Positions 1 through 5,905 of a stretch of 7,602 nt of DNA are shown piece after piece. The position numbers were made by a program, and so were the translations under genes. The stretch is taken from the NCBI GenBank assembly GCA_030634715.1, contig DAOWAG010000050.1, positions 1 to 7,602 on the forward strand, in the 5' to 3' direction. The DNA is from Candidatus Aegiribacteria sp. (GTDB lineage: Bacteria; Fermentibacterota; Fermentibacteria; Fermentibacterales; Fermentibacteraceae). The number at the start of each line of letters is the position of its first letter. The first letter of the stretch is position 1. The notes below the pieces were generated by a model. That model was not told the DNA's origin and made no database searches. It saw only the letters and a list, made by a program, of their open reading frames with translations.

Positions 1-904
1 CAATGCGATTCCCTCTTTCCTGACAGCAAGATGGGCTCCCTCCTTCCTGATCGCTGCCGTGGCGATAATCATGATGTGGAAAAGAACAGCCGGTTCGGAG
101 AGAACTGAGAAGCCGTCAACACTGAGCAGTGATATACTTGGTTTCAGTATACCTCTGATTCCGGCTACGCTATCCATGATCGTGCTTTCATCAGCTGACA
201 TGTTCATGCTGAGAAACATCTATCCTGATCTTGCGGAAAGTGGATATTATGAATGGGCAAGCCGTGCCTGCCTTGTTCTGATGCCAATGATTCTGGGTTT
301 CGATATGGCGTGGAAACGCTTCATTTTCAGGAAACGCAAAACCGGTGGAAACCTTGCGGAACTGGGCCGGGCCGGACTGCTTTTCATGGTTATGGTTAAC
401 TGGACTGCCCTTCTCCTTGCGATGTCATCTCCATGGATCGTGGGGCTGGTTGGAGGCGCTTCTTTCTTGCCTTCCCTGCGCGTACTGCCTACACTTGCAG
501 GAGCAAGCGCGATGTTCGGGCTGTTTCTTATTTCTCAGACTGGCTGCCTCCTTACAGGTCAGACCAGATACATTGCTGGAATGACACTTTTCGGCGCTAT
601 TCTCAATATAGGATTCAATTTTCGATTAATACCTGTTGCTGGTGCGCTGGGAGCGGCTTTTGCCACACTCGCCACTAATCTTTTCATGGCTCTGAGTCTT
701 TTCTGGCTTGGCAGAAAAGTATTCCCGATAAGTTTCCTTGCAGTTACACTGACAGTAATACTGCCAATCTCATTCGGCCCTCTGGCTACGCTTGATGCCG
801 GCTTTCGATCGGCAATTGTTCTTGTCGGAACTATCATCACAATTCTTATAATCGCTGTTCTTAGAAGACTGGGAACTACTTTGAAGGAGGGCAGCTCGGA
901 ATGA
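1..904 (+). CDS. Wzx/MATE-type polysaccharide flippase, 5'-truncated
   Basis: Probable inner-membrane flippase (MOP superfamily, Wzx-like) that moves undecaprenyl-linked oligosaccharide units to the periplasmic face. The reading frame is open from base 2, so the beginning lies outside the window; about 300 residues are visible, against roughly 420-480 for the usual family length. The GTG at 59 is internal and sits inside a hydrophobic segment, so it is not taken as the start. About eight strongly hydrophobic segments can be seen, separated by short basic loops such as WKRFIFRKRKTGG. The most diagnostic stretch is about 590-690, encoding GAILNIGFNFRLIPVAGALG followed by AAFATLATN, which matches the N...N..LIP..GA.GAA.AT pattern of Wzx and MVF-like flippases. 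The stop overlaps the next start (ATGA 901-904), implying translational coupling to the glycosyltransferase. The substrate cannot be told from sequence. A lipid II flippase (MurJ) is a less likely alternative. Confidence 0.85.
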   Translation, partial: NAIPSFLTARWAPSFLIAAVAIIMMWKRTAGSERTEKPSTLSSDILGFSIPLIPATLSMIVLSSADMFMLRNIYPDLAESGYYEWASRACLVLMPMILGFDMAWKRFIFRKRKTGGNLAELGRAGLLFMVMVNWTALLLAMSSPWIVGLVGGASFLPSLRVLPTLAGASAMFGLFLISQTGCLLTGQTRYIAGMTLFGAILNIGFNFRLIPVAGALGAAFATLATNLFMALSLFWLGRKVFPISFLAVTLTVILPISFGPLATLDAGFRSAIVLVGTIITILIIAVLRRLGTTLKEGSSE

Positions 905-1836
905 GACCGGAAATATCCGTGCAGATACCTGTAAAGGATGGGGGAGAGAATTTCCGAATCACTCTGGAGAGTCTCAGAAATCAGAATACAGAAGGGATTC
1001 CATGGGAATTAGTTGTAATTGATGATAACAGCAGTATTCCTGTTGAGCAGCAGTTCGATCTTACTTTTCCCGAAGAAGTCAATGTAAAAGTTATCCGGCG
1101 TGAAACAGAAGGGAACAGACCTGCTGCCCGTAACCGAGGCTGGCAGGAAGCAGCTGCTCCATTATCATTCATCTCGGATGGCGATATACGATTTCCGCCT
1201 GACATATTGATAAAGCACCTTGAGATGCATCGAAAAGGACTGGGAAATGTTATTATGGGTGCCAGGATTAATGCGTGGAAGAAAGATTCTTCACCCTGGC
1301 AGAGATGGTTTGATACAAGAGCAATGGGGAATAGAGAAGCCGGTCGGTTTTTTCCACGGTATTTCGTTACCGGTAATATCAGCCTTCCAACAGGGCTTCT
1401 GGAGACTACCGGTGGTTTTGATCCGCTCATTGACAGGTACGGGGGAGAAGATACTGAATTAGGATTCCGACTTGCCAGACAGGGAGTCACCTTCTACTGG
1501 AATCCGGATATCAGGGTAGATCATCTTGATACCGTGACCGTTCGTGAGCATTCACGGAAAATGGTCGAATATGGCAGTTCAGGATTGAAATACACGTTAG
1601 CAAAAATCCCTGAATCAGACGGTATGCTTGGCAGCGGCTGGATCAAGCCCGTTTTTGATACTCCCGCTTATCCCGGGTTGGTGTTGATGAGACTTGTAAC
1701 AAAACTGGCACTTCTGCCATCCGTGTACAGATGCGCGCTTGCCTGGATGGAGAAGGCAGGAGCGCCTGGGTTTCTGTTTACTTATCTTTCTGTTGGAGGG
1801 TGTCTCATGGGTTTGACCGGAAAGGATTTCGAGTAA
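901..1836 (+). CDS. Family 2 glycosyltransferase (GT-A fold)
   Basis: Predicted cytoplasmic or membrane-associated glycosyltransferase of 311 aa that transfers a sugar from a nucleotide donor to a lipid-linked or growing glycan. The N-terminus has the GT2 layout: ISVQIPVKDGG at residues 5-15, ELVVIDDNSS with Asp41-Asp42, and the conserved N-R-P-A-A-R-N-R-G segment. The DxD metal/nucleotide motif is D93-G94-D95 in ISDGDIRFPPD. GGFD followed by GGEDTELGFRL (E183-D184) supplies the catalytic-base acid region, and V-D-H with H208 follows, as in Glyco_transf_7C-like C-terminal halves. Residues about 255-305 are rich in hydrophobic and basic residues and may sit on the membrane. The ATG at 901 is preceded by a near-perfect Shine-Dalgarno AAGGAGG at 884-890. 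The gene overlaps the flippase by 4 nt and ends 2 nt before murB. Donor, acceptor and linkage are unknown. Confidence 0.9.
   Translation: MRPEISVQIPVKDGGENFRITLESLRNQNTEGIPWELVVIDDNSSIPVEQQFDLTFPEEVNVKVIRRETEGNRPAARNRGWQEAAAPLSFISDGDIRFPPDILIKHLEMHRKGLGNVIMGARINAWKKDSSPWQRWFDTRAMGNREAGRFFPRYFVTGNISLPTGLLETTGGFDPLIDRYGGEDTELGFRLARQGVTFYWNPDIRVDHLDTVTVREHSRKMVEYGSSGLKYTLAKIPESDGMLGSGWIKPVFDTPAYPGLVLMRLVTKLALLPSVYRCALAWMEKAGAPGFLFTYLSVGGCLMGLTGKDFE
1821..1826 (+). promoter_or_regulatory. Ribosome binding site choosing the murB GTG start
   Basis: AAAGGA lies inside the last codons of the glycosyltransferase gene, 12 nt before the GTG at 1839. The spacing is slightly long. No ATG in the murB frame lies near the family's expected N-terminus; the only upstream one is at 1731, deep inside the previous gene. 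This supports GTG 1839. Confidence 0.5.
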
Positions 1837-1838
1837 CA

Positions 1839-2759
1839 GTGAATGAAGGTGTTGCTGATCTGCTGAGGGGGCGTTTTCCAGACGCTGTCCGTTCAATTCA
1901 GCTGAGCAAATGGACAACCTGGCAGGTTGGAGGTCCGGCAATTTCTATTGTTGTATCTTCCAGAGGGATGCTGTCTGATCTGCTCGGTATTCTGCGCCAG
2001 GAAGGTCTCTCATGGTTTCTTCTTGGGAGCGGATCGAACATACTTGCTTCGGATAATGGCTGCAGCGAAATAATTATCAGACTTGCGGGTGATCTTGCTG
2101 CAGTCAGGTGGGAGCATTCGGGCAGTGTATGGAGACTTTCCTGCGGAGGAGGAACCAGATTACCTTCTCTGTCAGGTGTTGCCTGCAGCAAGGGAGCATC
2201 TGGGCTTGCATTCGCGATTGGAATACCGGGAACCGTTGGAGGGGCGATATTCATGAATGCTGGTGCATATGGCAGTTCGATCTCCGATATGCTGACAGAA
2301 GTGGATGTTGTAGATTCAGATGGAAACGAGAGGGTTATCAGAAACACAGAATGTTGTTTTTCCTATAGATCAAGCAGGTTTCAGAAGGAAGCATTGATCG
2401 TGACGGGAACCACATTTCTGCTGAATGAAGCAGACCCGGCAGAGCTCAGATCGGAAGCAAAACGCATACTGCAGTTACGCCGGGATAAGTTTCCTCTTGA
2501 GTACCCGAATGCGGGAAGTGTCTTCCGAAGACCCATCGAAGGACCCCCTCCGGGGAAACTGATTGAAGACTCAGGTCTGAAAGGAAGAGCAGTCGGAGGT
2601 GCCATGGTTTCCGAAAAACATGCGAATTTTATTGTGAATAATGGACATGCTTCATCGTCTGACATACTGAATCTTATGAATGTAGTGCGGGAAGAGGTTC
2701 TCAGAAAGAGTGGTATCCTCCTGAAAGAGGAAATCCGTTACCTCGGATGGAGGGATTAA
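1839..2759 (+). CDS. murB: UDP-N-acetylenolpyruvoylglucosamine reductase MurB
   Basis: FAD- and NADPH-dependent cytoplasmic enzyme that reduces UDP-GlcNAc-enolpyruvate to UDP-MurNAc, the second committed step of peptidoglycan precursor synthesis. With the GTG start it is 306 aa, the usual size of type II MurB. The FAD-binding half shows TTWQVGGPA, FLLGSGSNIL and IPGTVGGAIFMNAGAYG (from about residue 129). The Y-R pair is Y176-R177 in SYRSSRF. The catalytic serine is S227 in NAGSVF, equivalent to E. coli Ser229. The C-terminal block reads PGKLIEDSGLKGRAVGGA, then VSEKHANFIVN, ending LLKEEIRYLG, where E298 fits the conserved glutamate. The frame is open upstream to an ATG at 1731, but that would overlap the previous gene by about 100 nt and add residues unlike MurB. 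Small departures are R-D-K-F-P where Q-P is common and GSVFRRP where GSVF.NP is common. Finding murB between a glycosyltransferase and a deoxysugar reductase is unusual. Identity is secure; whether it is the cell's only copy cannot be told. Confidence 0.96.
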   Translation: MNEGVADLLRGRFPDAVRSIQLSKWTTWQVGGPAISIVVSSRGMLSDLLGILRQEGLSWFLLGSGSNILASDNGCSEIIIRLAGDLAAVRWEHSGSVWRLSCGGGTRLPSLSGVACSKGASGLAFAIGIPGTVGGAIFMNAGAYGSSISDMLTEVDVVDSDGNERVIRNTECCFSYRSSRFQKEALIVTGTTFLLNEADPAELRSEAKRILQLRRDKFPLEYPNAGSVFRRPIEGPPPGKLIEDSGLKGRAVGGAMVSEKHANFIVNNGHASSSDILNLMNVVREEVLRKSGILLKEEIRYLGWRD

Positions 2760-2762
2760 GAT

Positions 2763-3713
2763 ATGACTGCCAGCATGCGTTACGCTGAAAACAGGCTTGA
2801 ATCCGGGCCAATTCTGGTTACCGGTGCAGGCGGGTTTGTCGGCAGTCATCTCATGAGTGAACTTTCATTAGGTGAGGGAGATATTGCAGTCGATATTTCG
2901 ATTGATTTCCAGGCTCCTCCGGGAGTGAAGAAGATTATCTGGAATCTGCCTTCAGAAGCTCCGAAAGAGCTGGGAGAAGTCCGGTATATCATTCACCTGG
3001 CGGCAATGAGTTCAGTATCTCGTTCTTTGAAGGAAGTGCATAAAGCATACGAGATCAATCTAATGGGAACTATTTCAGTTCTCGAGTATATGGTTTCACA
3101 TTGTCCGGAAGCCAGACTTTTGATGATCAGCTCCGCCGAAGTTTATAAACCTACGGATGATATGATAACTGAAAATAGTGAAATTGGTCCAAGAAATCCT
3201 TACGGTACTACTAAGGCCGCGGCGGAAATAGCGGCATTTCAATTTGCAGGGAATTATAATCTGGACATTGTATTAGCCCGTTCATTTCCTCATTATGGTC
3301 CTGGACAATCCGAAGATTTTGCGTTTCCGGCATTTTGCAGACGTATTATCGAGGCAGGCAGAAATAGATCAAGGAGAATACGGGTGGGAAATCTCAAACC
3401 CGTGCGTGATTATCTTTATGTGTCGGATGTAGCGAGGGCATACCAGTATATCCTTGACAGAGGACAGTCCGGCAGCATCTATAACGTTTGTTCAGGTAAA
3501 GGCAACAGTATTGGAGATATGGTTAACATGCTTATTGATATTTCCGGACATGATATTGAACTTGAAGTTGACCCTGAGCTGTTCCGACCGGCTGATGTGG
3601 AATTCCAGGTTGGTGATCCTTCCAGGCTAAACTCTTTACTTGGCTGGAAACCGGAAATCAGCAGAGATACAGGTCTGAGCAAGCTGTTTTCATGGTGGGA
3701 GGAGAGAATATGA
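2763..3713 (+). CDS. NAD(P)-dependent 4-keto-6-deoxy-hexose reductase, Rmd/Tll-like extended SDR
   Basis: Cytoplasmic nucleotide-sugar epimerase/dehydratase-family enzyme of 316 aa. The Rossmann motif is LVTGAGGFVG (G21, G24, G27). The active site shows SSAEVY (S123-S124, E126) and the Y147-x3-K151 pair in NPYGTTK. The substrate half resembles GDP-6-deoxy-D-mannose reductases: RSFPHYGPGQ corresponds to R-F-N-H-x-GPGQ in Rmd, and IRVGNLKPVRDYLYVSD to VGNL...RDF.DVRD. Known Rmd-type enzymes reduce GDP-4-keto-6-deoxymannose to GDP-rhamnose, while close relatives of the Tll type act on dTDP-4-keto-6-deoxy sugars. No GDP-mannose 4,6-dehydratase is visible here, whereas RmlA and RmlB lie downstream, so a dTDP-linked substrate is possible. 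The ATG at 2763 follows murB by 3 nt and has GGAGGG at 2749-2754. The stop overlaps the next gene (ATGA 3710-3713). Family is secure; exact substrate is inference. Confidence 0.85.
   Translation: MTASMRYAENRLESGPILVTGAGGFVGSHLMSELSLGEGDIAVDISIDFQAPPGVKKIIWNLPSEAPKELGEVRYIIHLAAMSSVSRSLKEVHKAYEINLMGTISVLEYMVSHCPEARLLMISSAEVYKPTDDMITENSEIGPRNPYGTTKAAAEIAAFQFAGNYNLDIVLARSFPHYGPGQSEDFAFPAFCRRIIEAGRNRSRRIRVGNLKPVRDYLYVSDVARAYQYILDRGQSGSIYNVCSGKGNSIGDMVNMLIDISGHDIELEVDPELFRPADVEFQVGDPSRLNSLLGWKPEISRDTGLSKLFSWWEERI
3698..3702 (+). promoter_or_regulatory. Ribosome binding site choosing start 3710 of the propeller protein
   Basis: GGAGG sits 7 nt before the ATG at 3710, ideal spacing. That ATG forms an ATGA overlap with the preceding stop, like the junction at 901. 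The in-frame ATG at 3692 lies upstream of this site and has no comparable Shine-Dalgarno, so 3710 is preferred. Confidence 0.75.
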
Positions 3714-5884
3714 CTCTATTTATGATCTTCAGCGTAATGCTTACTGGAAGAATATCCGATTGGGAGCATTTCACACATTTAGGTGGAGTCAGTGAAATAC
3801 TCGTTGAAGATGCTCATTTTGTGGGAGCAACAAGCGGCGGAGTTATCTTCGGAACGCTTGGAGCCGACACGGTATTCTGGGATTCAACATGGACATGTCC
3901 GGGGGAACTATCTTTCAGTGATGTACGATGCCTTGCCAGGGATGAATCCGGAAATCTGTGGATGGGGACGAATGGTGGGGGAATTGATGTGCAACTCTCA
4001 TCCGGAGGATTTCAGCATTATGGACAGCTTGAAGGATTGCCGATTTCTCTGAAGATTTCATGTATTTTCCCGGACACAACTGTCTGGGTCGGCACAAGTG
4101 AGGGACTCTGCAGCAAGAATCTAGGTTATTTTGATGTCTGGACAATATTCAGTACTGGCGGTGGACTTCCATCTGACATCATCAACTGTATAGCTCCTGT
4201 TGATTCCGGTCTTTTTGTGGGTACTTCAAATGGTATCGTTATGCTCAGGAAGGATCTTTTCCCCGGAAGCCCGAGTTCGTGGCTCAGTTTTCCATCCGCT
4301 TCGGAAATTGGAGCTCTGGAACTTCTTGTTGCAGGTGACACGATATGGGCTGCTTCCACAACAGGATTGTATTTTTTAGCTGCAGGTCAGGAATGGCAGA
4401 TTGATAATACATATCCTGGAAATTATCCGATCTCTCTCGCCTACAATGGGAGTGAACTGGCGGTTGGCGGTCAGAATGATGTCTGTATTTTCGATGGTAC
4501 TGTATGGAGAAGAGGAACATACGGGCTGTTAGGACAGCTGATTGAGGATATATGCTGGTTATCCACTGACAGTCTCATGATTGCACAGGTAACGGAATTC
4601 TCTCAGAACAGGGCATCAGGCAACGGGGTCGCAATCGGTATTCTTGACTCATGGTACAATACGCGCCCCGAGGGATCTCCATCAAACGATCTGTTTGCGG
4701 TGGCAGTTGATTCCAGAGAGGACATCTGGGTAACAAGCAATCACAGGGGAGCCGGAGTTCTGAGCCAGTATGGATGGACCGAGTTCGGATCTCAATTACC
4801 GAGTAGGCATCAGCTCTATGTCTGCTTAGCTGATTATAATGGAGGTGTGTTTCTTGCTCCCTGGCATCACGGTGTAACCTGGCTGGACTGGAATGGTACA
4901 CCTCAGAGGGATGATGATGTTCTTATCAACTGGAACACTGAAAACAGCGGACTTCTTAATAATCAGATCAAAGGCGCAGCTATTTCATTGTCCGGAGAGG
5001 TGTGGTTTGCGCAAGAACCATTCTGGGCAACGCCATCCGAACCGAGCGGAGTAGTAAGACTCTCCTGGACACCCGGACAGGAAACCACGGCATCATGGAA
5101 AACTTTCGAACCATCTGACGGACTTCCATCAGGCTATGCACGTGATGTCGCGCCTATATCCTCTTCACCCATAGCCTGGATGGGAACTGAACTGGGACTT
5201 GTTAAAGGAAATATTCTTACAGGTCAGACTTTGTATTCCGCAGGCCCTTCACAGGGATTACCATCCGCGGATGTGCAATCAATTGCTCTTTCGAGAAATG
5301 AAGATCTCTACGTTGGAACCACTGGCGGTCTCGCTGTGATGAAAGCAGGAGATGATTCTTTCACAGATATAGAAGACATATCCGGCAATATAAATATGCT
5401 TTGTTTTGATAATTTATCCTGCCTCTGGGTTGGTTCTTCAGAAGGGCTATACAGAATTTATCCCGATGGATCCATTGAAGAGTACAATACACTGAACTCA
5501 CCATTGCAATCGATCGGTATCAGAAACGCTGTGTGTGATACGGATAATGGATTGCTCTACCTTGTTACGGATCATGGTCTCTGGAAACTTCATCTCGAGC
5601 AGGGAATGACCGGCAACATAGAAACAGCAACAGTGTATCCCAATCCATTTGTTCCGACAGCAGGAGAAGTCCTGGGAATCGCGGGGCTTCCGAATAGAAC
5701 TCTGGACTTTCATCTGTTTGACCTGAGGGGAGAGCTTGTTTATGAGTCCCTGTCACAGAACAGGGATATGTTCTCATGGGATGGTTATGATAATAATAGT
5801 GAACCTGTGGCGTCGGGAACATATATTGTACGGATTTCACAGGATGGTGAAAGCAGGTTCTTCAAGCTTGCGATTGTTAGATAA
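3710..5884 (+). CDS. Surface protein with about 14 regulator-propeller blades and C-terminal sorting-like domain
   Basis: Predicted exported protein of 724 aa with no recognisable enzyme motif. A short hydrophobic N-terminus (residues 1-13) may be a signal peptide or its remnant, but lacks the usual basic residues. Residues about 25-630 carry degenerate Reg_prop repeats whose core is an L-W-V-G-T-x-x-G-L strand, often preceded by GLPS. Cores begin near residues 36, 82, 124, 167, 211, 249, 289, 338, 379, 430, 488, 532, 571 and 615; clear examples are NLWMGTNGGG, TVWVGTSEGL, DLYVGTTGGL and CLWVGSSEGL. Fourteen blades suggest two seven-bladed propellers, as in ectodomains of hybrid two-component sensors, but no membrane anchor, Y_Y_Y domain, kinase or regulator follows. 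Residues about 640-724 form a FlgD/T9SS-type C-terminal domain starting VYPNPF. The likely role is extracellular binding, or a protein carried on the surface with the glycan made by this operon. The blade match is confident; the function is unknown. Confidence 0.8.
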   Translation: MTLFMIFSVMLTGRISDWEHFTHLGGVSEILVEDAHFVGATSGGVIFGTLGADTVFWDSTWTCPGELSFSDVRCLARDESGNLWMGTNGGGIDVQLSSGGFQHYGQLEGLPISLKISCIFPDTTVWVGTSEGLCSKNLGYFDVWTIFSTGGGLPSDIINCIAPVDSGLFVGTSNGIVMLRKDLFPGSPSSWLSFPSASEIGALELLVAGDTIWAASTTGLYFLAAGQEWQIDNTYPGNYPISLAYNGSELAVGGQNDVCIFDGTVWRRGTYGLLGQLIEDICWLSTDSLMIAQVTEFSQNRASGNGVAIGILDSWYNTRPEGSPSNDLFAVAVDSREDIWVTSNHRGAGVLSQYGWTEFGSQLPSRHQLYVCLADYNGGVFLAPWHHGVTWLDWNGTPQRDDDVLINWNTENSGLLNNQIKGAAISLSGEVWFAQEPFWATPSEPSGVVRLSWTPGQETTASWKTFEPSDGLPSGYARDVAPISSSPIAWMGTELGLVKGNILTGQTLYSAGPSQGLPSADVQSIALSRNEDLYVGTTGGLAVMKAGDDSFTDIEDISGNINMLCFDNLSCLWVGSSEGLYRIYPDGSIEEYNTLNSPLQSIGIRNAVCDTDNGLLYLVTDHGLWKLHLEQGMTGNIETATVYPNPFVPTAGEVLGIAGLPNRTLDFHLFDLRGELVYESLSQNRDMFSWDGYDNNSEPVASGTYIVRISQDGESRFFKLAIVR
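5627..5881 (+). other. C-terminal FlgD-like / T9SS type A sorting-like domain
   Basis: This domain is the last 85 residues or so of the propeller protein. It opens with ATVYPNPFVPTAG and continues with a beta-sandwich pattern: FHLFDLRGELVYE, FSWDGYDN, then ASGTYIVRI and a final FFKLAIVR. Such domains in FCB-group bacteria either direct proteins through the type IX secretion system, after which they are cut off and the cargo is attached to anionic lipopolysaccharide, or act as Ig-like modules of uncertain role. The sequence alone does not tell which applies. Confidence 0.75.
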
Positions 5885-5905
5885 AACCCGGAAGAGGTTG
5901 ATTCA

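Noticed and set aside
59..904. Complete small membrane protein starting at GTG 59
   Set aside because: The frame is open to base 2 with hydrophobic residues continuing upstream, and the length is far short of the flippase family. It is the 3' part of a larger gene.
981..1490. Minus-strand open frame of 169 codons inside the glycosyltransferase gene
   Set aside because: It lies wholly antisense to a gene with clear motifs, its product resembles no family I recognise, and it has no neighbours on that strand.
1731..1838. Longer MurB starting at ATG 1731
   Set aside because: It would overlap the glycosyltransferase by about 100 nt and add residues that do not resemble a MurB N-terminus. GTG 1839 gives the usual family length and follows the previous stop by 2 nt.
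3692..3709. Start of the propeller protein at ATG 3692
   Set aside because: The GGAGG at 3698-3702 lies downstream of it and is well spaced for 3710, which also forms the ATGA overlap seen elsewhere in the operon.
2763..3713. Calling the SDR UDP-glucose 4-epimerase (GalE) or RmlD
   Set aside because: The GPGQ and VGNL...RD motifs fit the Rmd/Tll group better than GalE, and RmlD is usually shorter with a different substrate half.
4575..4901. Minus-strand open frame inside the propeller gene
   Set aside because: Its translation is rich in Arg, His, Cys and Pro with no domain pattern, typical of a shadow frame. The + strand frame here carries recognisable blade motifs.
3815..5590. Possible DNA tandem repeat or CRISPR-like array in the propeller gene
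   Set aside because: The periodicity exists only in the protein (GLPS and WVGT-type strands). The DNA copies are diverged and there are no identical repeats or spacers.
5885..5905. Possible terminator or promoter in the only intergenic gap above 3 nt
   Set aside because: The 21-nt gap is filled mostly by the rmlA ribosome binding site and has no stem-loop with a T-run and no -35/-10 pair.
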